64,000 nucleotides of DNA from Strigops habroptila (Eukaryota; Chordata; Aves; Psittaciformes; Psittacidae): the NCBI RefSeq assembly GCF_004027225.2, contig NC_044283.2, forward strand, positions 12,418,992 to 12,482,991. The letters run 5' to 3'. Shown here in pieces: positions 23,501 to 36,540 of the stretch; the first letter of the stretch is position 1, and each line of letters opens with the position of its first letter. The notes below the pieces were generated by a model. The model searched no databases, had not been told where the DNA came from, and saw nothing but the letters and a program-made list of their open reading frames with translations. The translations under genes were made by a program, and so were the position numbers.

Positions 23501-26500
23501 ACTGTAGTTCTTGGTTGCTCCTTTATGTGTTTTGACCTTTTTGCTACCTTTGACTTTTATCTCTTTGGAGCCAGAGATCTTTCCCAGTGTTTCTGCGAAG
23601 TTCAGTACAATGTGTCTCTGGACCTTTGTGTGAGACTTTAGACGCTACTGCAGTAGTAATTTAGCAGGGAGACAATTAATTTCTCTCTTAGGCAGAGAAA
23701 TAATCCCAAATATACATTAACATCTGAGACTTGAATTTTAACAAATGGCTCTTTGGTCCTGTGGCATCTACTTTAGCATGCCATTGACTTCACAGTAAGT
23801 ATGCTGCAGACTGAAGCTATACATATGCTGCAGACAACTTTCCTTTGGCTGCAGACTGCAGAAAGCTAGACTGGCGTTAACAGCTGCCTGAAGCACAGGT
23901 TACGGTAAAGTATATCGTGTTCATATCATCGTTACATACCTTGGATTCCACTGTAAGCCTGAAGTCTGGGGGTGAGGAAAACTCTTCAGACCATAAATAC
24001 ATTGGCTTGGCATGATGAACTATGCAGCTCCGTCCTTCAGCTAAGAGAAAAACCCCACTTTTATTCCACAGAGATATTCTTGAGACTGCTCAAGAGCAAA
24101 TCAAGACAGGATTTTTTTCCTTGTTACAGAAAACTTGGAGACATTTCTGTCTGTCACAGATATTACTGATACTCTTAATGCATGTATATATGCAAGGCAA
24201 GGTTAAGTGTAAGTCTTCATTCACAATCAAACTTAGATAATTCAGGAGTGTGCTTACAGCTAAGTGTGCAATAAAATACTTCATTATTATTCATTATATA
24301 GTTTGTAGAGTGTTGGCAATTTTCTTAAATGGAGTAGGAGAGAGACTGTAGGAATAAGTACAAGATAATTATCAGAAACTTAGGGAAAAGAGAATTGTGG
24401 CTTTTATGATGCTTGAAGACTGCAGCAAAGAAATGGACCAGAGGGACAGAGAATCAAGGATGAGGAGAAAAAGGCATGCTGCTTTTACAAGGAGAGGACT
24501 TTGCAGCAGAAGAAACATTTCACTTCATTCTAAATCCTTCCTGAGGTCAAAATGAATGTGAGGAAAAAACCCCAGAGGCAGAAATCCATCTGACTGAGAA
24601 TGGATCCAAGAGATTCTTTTTTTTTCATCAAAGTTCAATATGTAGTTTGGAGATAAAGATTTTTTTAAATAATACAAATTTCAAACTAATTCTATCCACA
24701 ACTACCAGGAATAAGTTCAGCATAAACAGAAATGCTTCATTGCCTTCCCTAATAAAAGAAAAAGGGCATGACACAATGTCTCTGATTGAAAACATGGTCT
24801 CCCTCTTGTTTGCTGTCAAAGTTTAACAAACTTACCCGCATCCACTTCTCCCAAATTTTCCGATAGTTTTGTCACTTGCAGCCAAACTTCTGTGCCATGA
24901 AACACAGTGTTGTCAGCTCATCCAAACAAGCACTGAGCTGCACCATTTACTGTACAAAAATTGAGATTAAATAAACAAATTCTGAATATAGGACATTAGA
25001 ATGTTTGTTTGGACTTGGAAATCATCATTGGTTTTGAATCTTACCAGAGAAATTGCCCTGCAAAGCTATTTCTGACCCTTGATTCAGCATACTGCTTCAG
25101 CATCGCTCCCAATCCCTCTTAATCCTGAGCATAAAAACCACCTGAGGCTGCTGGGTGGTGCTGCAGAGCACTACACTGTGGGTCAAAGGGACAGCCCTTT
25201 TCACCTTTGTTTATTGCCCTCCATCAGACAAATAACTTATAGCTGTTAAAAACATTGAGTTAATAGAAGAGACCCTACTACCATATGCAAAGTGTTCTGC
25301 AGCAAAAGGCACGGGGCTGTGCAGGTTTCACCAGTGCATTAGCTCATCAGTGTAGGGTTCCAGCAAGGCTCAGGACATCAGGCCCCTCTAGCACAGGGCT
25401 TGCAAAAGCTAATCCACAAAGTGTTTCTTCTAATTGCTCAATGTACCTGAACATGTGGCAATTAGATAGTAGGTATTTATTTAGTGTAGTTCTCTAATAG
25501 AGTATATTTAGTGTATTTTTTTAATTCTCATTCTGTGTTTCTCCCATATACCTATATGTATATGTTTATCCATGTTTCAATAATGCTTTAGTGTGAGCAT
25601 CTTGAGGATGTTTTTGTAGAAATGCAGGAACATTCATATTCACAGATTTGAGCATTTGAAAATAAGAAATACTAATGGAATTTATTTCTCCAAATACAAG
25701 TCATTTACAGAAAGATCCTCTGTAAATGTTATCAGTTTGTGCTACTGTAACTATTGCTATCAAATGAAGTATGTGCATTGCAGTAGCTCCTGAAGGCACT
25801 AGTCATAAATCAGCTCTGTGCTGCAAGAATATCAGTGGCTCTGGAAAAATGTGTTCTGCTGGGGGACAGGGGAGGACACCAGAGATAGCTCCTTGCTCTT
25901 TCTGCTTGATTGTATGTCCAGGCCCCTACTAGTACAGCTGGCCTTGTCATATGCAACATGCCAAAGCCAAACATGGCTGAGCATGGAGAGCTGTTCTTAA
26001 CTCATGAAGTATGGTCCTAGTCCTGCAAGGGATCTGTGAGCACAAGCTTGCTGATCTCTACAAGAGTCTATGAGTAACAGCTAAGTCATCTAGTAGTAGG
26101 CATGGAGCTGGCTTAAACATTTAGGTGCCCATGTGCAATTATTTTTTTATCTGTTGACCAAACACTAAAATTTTAGTAGGAAAAAGGGATTAAAAATAGA
26201 AACCCTTTCATAAACAATAAAGAAGGCATCGACACAGTATGGAATAGAGCTTTGAAAGTGAATGTGCCATATTGCTACCCAGCACCCTGCCAGGGCAGCT
26301 GGTGAGGCTTAGGCTGAAAGATCAGCCCAAGCAGAGATGAAACACAGTGAAGCCCCATGCACTTTCGTAGTGAATTGTCACTATGCTGCAACTTTACAAT
26401 TGCAGACAAAAATAGCCACCCTACAGTCAGTATAAGGTGGCTGAAGCAACAGAGTTATTGATGTAATCTTGGAAGTGCCAGCAGTGCCCAAGGTTTTCCT

Positions 26501-27710
26501 TTTGGTTTCTCTGTGCAGATCTGAGAGATCCAGACATTTAATTCTGAAATCGCTCTAATTCTCGTACTTCCCTAAACTGGCGATTTGCACAAATGGAAAT
26601 GAGCGTCTCTGCTTCACTGATCATACCGTGGGAAAATACCTCTGATAAAAAAGTTTACTTCCTTTTTCCCCCTCAGTTTCCTCCGGTTTTACCAGATTTT
26701 ACAAAAGCAAAATCCCAAACACTATATCCCCCTGAAAATATCCCCCCTCCCAACCTTAACTTTCTACTCATGGCTACTGTTTCCTGTTTAAATGTTCTAT
26801 GAGGAGTTACATATCACAAAAGTTGGAGCTGAGAAAGTCAGACTCCAGAACAGCGACAGTTTTCGCAGCTGTTTTCGCAGCATGAGCCCGTGTCCTTCCC
26901 GTGTTTACGAAAACACGCTTTATCCTGTTTTATTATGACTTAACTCCTGCAGATTGTCCGCTGCAGAGAAATACTGCCCCGTGACCTGGCAGGCATCCCC
27001 GGTGGTGATAACCCTGCCCCTGCCGGGGGCCCCGGCTAATCGCACCTCCCCACCCCTGCCTGCCTTCCCTGAGCCTCTTCTAACACCCACCCGTGACATC
27101 TGTATTTGCTATTGAATGGAGTTATTCTTAACAGCAGCTCGTTTTCAATATCTCCTTACAGTTTTGCTGGAGCATGAAGGTTGTTGCAGCTTTCTGTGGT
27201 TCTGAGCATTAACTCAGATCTGTTCCTGTAAATACGTAGACTGAAAATACTCGGTTACAAACTGATGTCTGTGCAAAGCTGTGACCGGGTTTGGAAAAAT
27301 GTATGGAAAAAAATCCCCATGAGAATTTTCCTTTCCTGCTGCTCTGGGTAAATCATCTATACATAGAAATTACGGAAACTTAAAAACCGGCATGTTAAAT
27401 ACATATAAAGAAGTGCACAACAATGATATACATACTAAGTCCCTATCAATTTAATTACAGGCTCAATTTTCTGAGAGATGAAAGAGACAGTTTTTGGTTC
27501 TGTCTATCCCTCAAAGATACTGAATAAAACCTTTTATTTTGCATCCTGCTACATTGCTCCTACTAATCAGGAAAATTCCATTTTTTTTCATGTCTTTAGT
27601 AATACAATTGTTTCTTGAAGGATTATGGCAGTAACAAGATTCCAACCTTGATGACTAGGTAATACTAAAATATGGCTACAGCTCAGTAATTCAGATTATT
27701 GCAGGTGTAA
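23501..27710. other. Non-coding, nothing recognised
   Basis: About 4.2 kb with only short open frames and no repeat family I can name. GC content rises locally at 26850-27100, where TGATAA and several C-rich blocks occur; this could be a distal regulatory element but nothing proves it. Confidence 0.4.
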
Positions 27711-27805
27711 TCACAGAATCATAGAATGGTTTGGGTTGGAAAAGACCTTAAGATCATTTAGTTCCAACCCCCCTACCATGGGCAGGGACACCTCACACTA
27801 ATGAG
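27711..27805 (-). mobile_element. CR1 LINE 3' end fragment
   Basis: TCACAGAATCATAGAATGGTT, then GGGTTGGAAAAGACCTTAAG and CCATGGGCAGGGACACCT form the reverse complement of the CR1 3' end. It breaks off after about 95 bp. Confidence 0.92.
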
Positions 27806-29683
27806 CAATTTTCTCCTGACTTTTTTACTCTTTTTTGTCTAAGGTTGTACCTTTACAGTAAAGGCCTACTATTTTTTTTTTTGCTACCACTGCCTTGAGC
27901 CTTGTGCCTGTAGGCCCAGTGCAAGGGAATTTGTTTTGAAAGTAAATCTAAAGACAGATTTACTCTCTCAGACAGTCACCTCATTCAAACTCTTCTTGAA
28001 GACTTTATGTACATCTTTAAGTGTTTGTTTCCTTCCTCAAGAGCAAATGAGGGAGATAGGATTTTATTTTTCAAATAAAAGTGAGCAGTTCTCAGGGCTT
28101 GCCACTGAACTTTGATTTTCTGGTGAATTTTCAGTCTTTTATATGCCTGTTCGGCCATCCCCTCTTCATGTGAACTTGTAGTATGGTGATCACTAGTGTT
28201 TTCATTTGATTCTTGTATTTTATGCTGCAATTTGATTTACTTTTGTGATAGCTCTATCAAACAATGCATCAGTACAGGTTCTACATGAAGCAGCAATCAG
28301 CCACTCTCAGGTTGGCATTAAGTGGCTGTGTGGGCTGCGTTCCTGAACCACCTGAGAAGTGTTCTTGTGCCTAGATATTTAAAACGTATTTATGTATAGC
28401 TGTGCTGAGTGTGACAGGGTTATATGAACAAAATGACTAAGTGGCGTTTCAGAAATGGCATAAATGCTGCCAGGTCTCAAGATGTAGTGCGACGACAGCA
28501 TGCGAAAATACCCAAATTAGAGGCAAATGAGACAACTAGACAACAAACCAGCTCTGGAACTGAATTAACCCACCAGCCTGTCCTGGTTAATTGTCCCGAC
28601 TGAGAGTGAGCGTGCTCATCAATCTGGGTGCAACGTAGTCCTCGTACTGACTCCAAGACCAAAGCTACTATTTTGACTTGCAGATCATTGTGATACATAG
28701 ACATAGTAATTTGTGCAGAGGCTCCTGATGTGAAATGGCATGGCTGGAGGGAACGGTGCTGCGGGTTCCTGTTGGCTTTGGGTAACATTGAGGCTCCTTA
28801 ATGTCCACATTGCCTCAGACAGCAGAGGCACACCTTGATGGTGAGCTACACCAGCCCCAGCAGGGGTCAAGACCTGCTGCTGGCAGATCCTGAGCTGATA
28901 AACTCCGCCAAGCTGCTTGGCTTGGCTCCAGCCCTGACTGCAGGAGATCCAGCCAAGAGCAGGAGAGATGTGGGGCAAGGCGGTGGTGGCAGACGTCACG
29001 GAGAGGGGGCAGGGAGGTGCAGGCGAGGGAGTGAAGACAGAGAGGTGATAGCAATGGAGCCTGAGTTTAAAAAGTAAGATGTTGGAGGCCTCTCAGAGCA
29101 AAGAACACCCGTCAGTTAACCTCCAGGAGAATGTGGTAGATTCATTCCATGGACTAGCAGGCTTCATCTTCTCCGTTCATCAAAAACCTCATCAAAACCA
29201 AGATTAGGTTCTTTTGAAAATCCATCTGTGCTGCACTGGGATGGGGTTTTCTGCTCAGCACAGAAATATGCTTTGATAATTCATCTAATCAGACGGAGAA
29301 AGGCAGAAGGCAGTGAAAGCTGGGAGATAAAAAGGAAAGGCAGATCTGCTCAGGGGTAGGGTTTATCTGACAGTCCATCAATCCATCTTTAATCTGTGAG
29401 GAAAGGCTATAATATTAAGGCTATCCTGGTGGGGTATCCAAAGAAAGTGTCACACAGCTGGGGGCTGGTTGTCACCTTGCCGTGCACCTCTGCCTCTCCA
29501 TTGCATGCTTTAAAAAATAAATTGATCCTTCTAAACCACATCCTAATACATCAGCAAACAGTATTGGAAAATTTTCAATATCATTTTATCTCATTGTGGA
29601 AGCAGATAGTAAGGATGCAACTACTGTTAAAACATAATAGTTTGGGGCTCATCAGACTAAGGCAACTTTGTACTTCCTGTTAA
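27806..29683. other. Non-coding, nothing recognised
   Basis: Short overlapping frames on both strands at 28477-29077 reflect a locally GC-richer patch. None resembles a known protein. Confidence 0.4.
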
Positions 29684-29720
29684 AGAATCGTAGAATCATA
29701 GAATCATACAATAGTTTTGA
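29684..29720 (-). mobile_element. Minimal CR1 3' tail
   Basis: AAAGAATCGTAGAATCATAGA followed by ATCATACAATAG is the tail repeat and first bases of a CR1 3' end in minus orientation. Only about 35 bp are present. Confidence 0.65.
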
Positions 29721-30574
29721 ACTTCTTAGTATCCTTTTATTCATGGTATTGGGATAGAATTTGAATTATTTTTTTTATATATTAACTAAAAGATCTTCAT
29801 TCCTCTGATGTTCATCTCTCCTTGAATTTCATTGTCATGGGTCTTGGGTCTCTTGTAGGCTGTCCTTTAAATCTAGATTGCACCCATGACCAGAATGATC
29901 CTCTGATGGCTGAATTCCACAGTTGCCCCTTTGTGCCACACAACCTTTATCATTATATGGGTTTGATGACATGCCTGAAAAGCTTTGTGGTTTCTCTAAA
30001 ATCATGCTGTACTATTCAAATGCAGTGAATATGCCACTGCTAGAGGTGCAACCTTGAGACACTGAGCCACATCTTTGTGTAAATGAGACATTTGTGCCTG
30101 AAAATATCTAGGACAAAGTGTTCCCTGATTTACACATTTACGTTGGATGTGATGTAAGGCTATTCCTCTGGACTTCGTGGGAAATGTATTTTAGGCCTTA
30201 CACTACAAGACTGGTCTTGGTGCAGAGGAGACTGCAGGAAGGATTTAAGAAATGTAAAAAACTGTTCAATAATATTATATTTGTCTTTAATGCTCAGTTT
30301 TTTGGCCTATAAAAATCCTAAATGTTTGCTTTATAATTCACACTCTCTGAGTAGGCAGTAAAAACCACCTTTAACACATCCCATGCAGTTTATATTTCTG
30401 ACTGTTCTGTCTATACAGTTGGCCATTTTCTAAGGAGCCCCAAAGGAGTGAAATGGCCATAGCAGTCTTTGGCACCCAGTAACCCTATGCACTTTTGAAT
30501 CTCTAAGCCCTGGTAAGTTAAGTGGGGTCAAACAGGACTTTTGTGCAAAAGATATTGCTTTGACTAATCGTTTG
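29721..30574. other. Non-coding, nothing recognised
   Basis: No supported feature. Confidence 0.45.
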
Positions 30575-30812
30575 TCATAGAATCACAGAATGGTTTGGGT
30601 TAGAAGTGACCTTAAAGTTCATTAGTTCCAACCCCCCTGCTATGGGCAGGGACACCTTCCACTAGACCAAGTTGCTCCAGGCCCTGTCCAACCCGGCCTT
30701 GAACACTGCCAGGGATAGGGCAGCCACAGTTTCTCTGGGTAACCTCCTTGTGTCTGTTTTCACGGGGAGATGCTCCAGCCCACTGATTATCTTCATGACC
30801 CTGTATATCCCA
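30575..30812 (-). mobile_element. CR1 LINE 3' portion with internal deletion
   Basis: TCATAGAATCACAGAATGGTT, the TGGGCAGGGACACCTTCCACTAG block, CCTTGAACACTGCCAGGGAT and CAGTTTCTCTGGGTAACCTC follow the reverse complement of CR1. The sequence then jumps to GATGCTCCAGCCCACTGATTATCTTCATGACCCT, which lies several hundred bases further 5' in the full element. An internal deletion has therefore joined the two parts. Confidence 0.92.
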
Positions 30813-33800
30813 CATAGAAATGGGAGCACAGGTACAGGGTATGTTCTGGAAAAGATCTGGGCATGCAATAGGAAGTAGAGCTGTGTGTCAGCATGACTTT
30901 CCGCCTGCTAGAAGTTTTGCCTGCCCCTTTCCAAATTTGCATATGAGTGGATATATGTTTTCTAAGCTGAGTCCTAAAATGACAAAGCAATCCCTGGATG
31001 AATTCATTTTTGTTCTGGTTTAGTAAGGATCCTTCTGTCTGCTTGTTCACCTCTGTCAGTCTCACCAATGATTCCTGGAGCTGTTTATCAGATCTGATTG
31101 AAGTTAGCCATAATTAGGTTGTTATCTGTAAATTATCTTTTTCCAATCTCCAATTTCCTATGGTAGCTGGGTTTATGCCATTTAGTTTCGCTTACTACTT
31201 CATCAGTTTTTTCTTGCTTTGGGTTGCATAGATGTGCAGATCACATGCAGGACCAGCCATGGTAGTGACTGTTCTGGAGAAAAGATGCTGGTATGTGTTG
31301 GTGAGACAAATAGTGAGATATTTGTTAGATGAAATGGAGTCACTGTGTGTCCTGAGCTGAAGTGCATGTATACAGTATAAAGGCAACACTTCCATTCTGG
31401 CCTTCGTAGTGAAAGAATTGCCTGGACAGCAGGCACACAGCAAGAGTCGGCCATGGTGGAAAACTCGGTGCTGGTCAGCTATCTATTCTTGTCAGCTCCT
31501 TAGAGTACAGGTGGGTTTTTTTCAGCTTAAAAGGATGAGATTAATACAGATTCCTTGCTTCATATTTCAACCAGGAAAAGAGCAATATATTTACCTTGAA
31601 AGAAGAAAAGATACTGGTTGTGAAAAATACTCACTGGAGAATCCTGGAGAAAGAAAACTGCAACTTCTTCTTCTGTTATTAAAAATGGTAAAGCACAGGG
31701 TCCCTTCCCTGCCCTGTTACCAAAAAGTGGGTTCAGTTCTGACTGAAGAGACTAGATTTATGCAGGATCTTCTCAACTATTAGGTCTAGGTGCCAGCGAA
31801 GGAATTTCATGAGGCTTGAATGCTATTAGAGTTGAGTAGGTAATTTATATTGCATGGATATGACGTATTTGCACTTCTGCTTAGCTTGGACATATTACAT
31901 AAACTCTTTTGGAAAGTGTGATTAGTTGAAGGGACGTCAGGCTTTTAAAAAGTCTTCCTGCAAATGGAGCTACACCACGAATGTTTTCCCAAAATGGAAA
32001 CCCAAACTTTTCAACCAAAAGGAATCAAGCATTAGATGTCTCAAAGATAATCTGCTTTCACAGCTTTGCACAACTTAGGCAGGAGGACAGACGGAAATGA
32101 GCACTCCTTGCAGAAAGCCAGATTGCACTGTGAAAGCAAATGTGTGCCTGAGTACCAGGGAACTCACACCAGGAAGGAGGGAGCTGCAGGAAATGCTTCA
32201 GTCACTGCCCCCTCCCTATTACACACATAATAACCCAACCCAGCGCACAAAGCCCTCTGAAACCAGCCTTCACATCTTCTGTCATTCAAACACTGTTTAT
32301 TTGTAAGACATGCCTTGATTCTTGCTCATGATGAAGCTGAAGCGTCCTCTGGAGCACAGATGTGTTGCTCAGCTGTATCCTGCACGCACACATGCAGTAC
32401 CTGCTCTGTGAGGCCGGCAGCAGCGTTGACAGCCTGCTGTGCAAACACAGCACGTCTCCTGCATTTTCAGCCTTGGCTCCCCCTTCCTCATCAGACCTTC
32501 CCCTGGGGTTGCAGCATTACCGGTGTCAGTTAAGCACAAATATTTTCTAGCTACAGAAAAATGATTTCAGAGCTCCAGGTGACACTGTAAGCAAACTGAT
32601 GAGTGCCCTTCCACAGCGGCTGGCCAGCAATTTGCTGTTGAGAGAGAAAATGCCAGGCAGGGACTCCTCTTTTTAATCTGCTGTGCAGCATCAAGAATTG
32701 AAGACTCTTTACTTTCGGTCTTCCACTGAAGACATTCCTCTCCCCCAGTTCCCAATCTCTCTCTTCCCTCCAGCCACAGAAGCCATCACTGTGCTCACTG
32801 GGAGCCCTGCCCCTGCCCTGCTGCCCTCAGCCTGATGGACCAGCTTGGGTTTTGTCTTTGTCCGCAAGATACAAGCATGCAGGGGATGTGACACACTTCC
32901 AGCACTTTTCAGACAACATTAAACAATGGTGACTGGGATTCTAGTGAATTGACCTCAACCTGTGAGCAGTCTAGTTTGGATCCAGTTACCTGGACAAGGG
33001 CCACAGGCCACAGATGCGTTGAGTTCTAGATTATAACACTGTGCAAGCTTGTCCCAGATATTGCTTTGCCAAAATGAGAGATAATCTGTGTTTCTTCATC
33101 AGGGTACCCTTTGACACACACAGTGCTGCTAATTCAGAATATCTCAGTGACTGTGATTGGCCCTTCAGCTGCTTTAAGAAGCTTCTCAGCCGTTGTGCGA
33201 GTTATAGTCTTGTCCCTTTGATTTCTTTATTTCTACAGTCTGCTTCCAGGGAAAGAAATATCAGTGAGGGCCACAGCAGGGCATATATAGAGCCCTTTTC
33301 CCTCCCTTGAAGAGGGAGCTTTTTGGTTAAGAAGAAGATACGGCAGAACTCCCATAGGACTGGGGACTTGGGAAGTCATCATCTTCTCCATAGCCCCATC
33401 AAGTGCAATGATCTCATTAATCTGTGCACCCCCATTTCTCTACCCCTGCAAATCCAGTCCTGAAAAAGCAAGTGCATTTTGTGTGTTTCAGGGCAGAGGG
33501 ATGGCAATGTGAAAAACCCAGGAGCTTTAGCTGGGAGAAGGAGTGCTCAAATGTATTACTGGGCTGCAGGGGAAAGGGAAACCTAGAAGAGCAGCAGTTG
33601 ATTCACACATAAATCAGCAGAGTCCGCTATCGCCCAGCCAGATTACTGAATTATCCGTCCTGAGCCTGGACAGCTTCCAAATGCTACATTGCAGATTCAG
33701 CTTATCTAATTAAATGTGTTTCAGAGGCTTTGCTTCTCTGCATGCCTTCCCAGAGTAATTTTGCAAAAAATGTGGGAGAAAGAGGCAGCTACCATTCACA

Positions 33801-35875
33801 CCATGAATCCTGGTTCTCCTGGGCTCGGGAGTGCTGTGTAACCACCACTTGATAATTATTTAACAGATGCCTTCATTAAATAGAAAAGCCAAGATTATAT
33901 CCAAGGCAAGATATTTGTCCTCTGTGTTTGAGGCTTGGCTGCAGATGTCATGCAAGGCTACAGTTATTTCTGGTTACTCCTTTCAGGGAGCAGCTCCACG
34001 TCTTCTAAAGCCAAGCAGCAGCCCCCAGAGGCATGGTGTACCTGAAATTGTCTTAGCTTCTTTCTCATACACCCACCCCTCAACAGAATATGTCATCTCA
34101 ATAGCTTGAGTCAAAATGACTGTAAGAACAGACCACAACAACCTGTACAGATTCTGCAGGGGTCTTACAGCATGAGTAAATGCTCTCATGTGCCTTGGGC
34201 CATGCTCAGAAGCATGTTGGAGTGGGAGCCCATGCACTATGGGGAATGCAGGAAATTTCTGATGTGACCAAAAGTCAATCCTTTTCCCAGGGTAGGGAGG
34301 GCTTTGGCAGCCTCTGTCCTGCATTAGCCAGCTGAGTCTGCAACCTGTATAATGGCCCACTCCTTGCAGTATCTTCAGCAAAGTCCATCAGTGTCCCTTG
34401 AACATCTCCTGTGCCTCCACCACCAGCAGCCTGCACAAAGCTGGTCTTCTGCACTTCTGCATTGCACCTTTGCAGGCCCTCCAGAAATCAGGCTGGTACA
34501 GCGCCTTCTGAGGAAAGAAATATTCCACAGTTATGTCCTGCCAGGGGAAGAAGTATGGTCTTTAAATATAAAGGCAGATTTATTACATGAGAAAAATGCA
34601 GGGTGCAATTTGTCAGTATGTTTTTAATACTTTCTGATTCAGAGGGAAAATGTTTTATTACAGCAGCAGTTGCCAAGTGAACTGGAACGTCCCAGCCATC
34701 CCTGCGAAGGGGCAGCGTGTCACCTGGATGTGGGCATAGAGGCTGAGGGGAATGATAGCTTTGCTTTTAATCACATATCAGCAGTTTTAACACCGCCCAA
34801 TTTTCAGTGGTTATTTACAGGCTGTTTTATGACCCTGTGACATTACTCTGGATTTACTCCAGCTTTTAGCAGGCAAGAACACTATTTTCTTATCCTCAAC
34901 CAAAAGGTCTGAAAAGGCACTGAAGGTGAGGTCCCAAATTGCTGCAGCATAGCCTATGTACACCAGCAACGGGAAAGGTCTGGTCGCCCCTTCCTCATTG
35001 ACTTGGAAAGAAATCCTGGTCATTTGTTTACTGTATCTACTCTCAGGTTTCAGGATGTGTCCACCAGGATTTCTGGTACGACCTCACGCAGGTGAAGTGC
35101 TTAAGGACTTTTTAAAGCCCAAGCCACAGTAGAAAACTTGGCTTTGAGTTGCAGTATATAGCAGTAGGCAGAGGCATTTGCTGCTGTTTTTCTGTCTGCC
35201 TTCTTATTTATGACCTTGTCCTCACACTCAGCACTAGAAATTCTATCTATCTCCAACTCTTCTATATTAGCCTGAAACAGTCTTTTAAAAACTTCTGTTC
35301 AGCTTTCTGTTACCACAGCCTGGCTCTGCAAGAAGAAACCTCTCCCATTCCTGGATGACTACAGGGTGTAAGCCCTGACCCCTCCTGGGAGCTCCCCTAG
35401 CGTCCAGCTTTTTAGGTGTTCTTTCCCGTAGTATCCTTGCTTTGTTATTTCTTGGCACATGCATAGTAGGTGCATCATTGCCTCACCACTGCTTCTGCAT
35501 TCACTGCATTCTGTCTGTTGGCAGCAGCTCACATGGAGTGGGTGAGCTTGTCCCAAGGGAACGAGACACTTCAGTCCCTTTCGCCTCAGCTGGGAGCATG
35601 GAGTGACAAGGACAGGTATGTCCTGCTAAGTATTTACCAGCCACCATAGTTGTGCTACTCCTTTTCTGGTGTTTGATGGGATATCATCAACAACAGTGAT
35701 GATGTGTTTTTTAGGGGTCTGTCATTTGTCCGGATAAACTGAGGACAGAAATGCAGTGTGATGAGTAGCACTTATGGCTCTGATTAGGATACTACGGTGA
35801 TGCTACCAGTAAGCCATTCCCCCACTGTCCTGAAGCTTCAGTTTACTAAGCCCAGCATCTATAAGCATGGGTATA
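30813..35875. other. Non-coding, nothing recognised
   Basis: About 5 kb without a recognisable exon or repeat. Open frames up to 132 codons (34381-33983, minus) resemble nothing known. Confidence 0.4.
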
Positions 35876-35910
35876 TAATTCTTCCCCTCTTATACAGAGG
35901 GGAAGAATTA
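35876..35910. repeat. Perfect 15-bp inverted repeat, 5-nt loop
   Basis: TAATTCTTCCCCTCT at 35876-35890 and AGAGGGGAAGAATTA at 35896-35910 are exact reverse complements separated by TATAC. The arms stop matching at the next base on each side. Such a short, perfect snap-back is often produced by template switching in replication. It is too short for a microRNA precursor. Confidence 0.95.
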
Positions 35911-36387
35911 AATTACTTCTCCTTTTGCTGTGGAAAAAAACCCCAAACCAATAACAGGCTGTTTTCTTAATAATAAAAAAGCACTGAGAATGAGGAACAT
36001 CAAGTCTGGTCTCTTCAATTTCTCTGAATATCTCCTATGCATGAACAGGGAGAATAAAGTGAGAATTTGTTTTTATCCAACTTCTTTTAGTGCTTAAGTT
36101 TGCACAGTATATATTGCTCTGTAGGGAAGGTGCTTGCTTATTACTGGATATCTTCTTTCCCGCCACGTATTACAGAAAGCAAAACTATAAGCAGTAAAGG
36201 CATAGCACAACCTAGTCCTAGCTGCTACTGGAAAAAAAAGTAATCCTTGCTCCTAGCGTACAAGTTTTATCCTGGGGCTGGGATAAGTGGGCTTGAGAGA
36301 GCCCTGTGAGAGGAGAAGAAAGGTGCAGAAAACAGCTCTTGGGCTGTATCAGTATCAGAACTGCTAGTACCCAAGTTTGCGTAATAC
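35911..36387. other. Non-coding, nothing recognised
   Basis: No supported feature. Confidence 0.45.
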
Positions 36388-36540
36388 CCTATCCTATCCT
36401 ATCCTATCCTGTTCTGTTTTATTCTGTTCTATTCTGTTCTGTTCTACTCTACTCTACTCTACTCTGCTCTACTCTACTCTACTCTACTCTACTCCACTCC
36501 ACTCCACTCAACTCCACTCCATTCCATTCCATTCCATTCC
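36388..36540. repeat. Compound pentanucleotide microsatellite
   Basis: About thirty 5-bp units in which the motif drifts along the array: CTATC/CCTAT, then TGTTC/TATTC, TACTC, CACTC and CATTC. Phase is kept nearly throughout, so it is one array with spreading point mutations. The frame through it (36306-36605) gives a Ser/Leu/Tyr/Pro-rich peptide that is a by-product. Confidence 0.97.
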
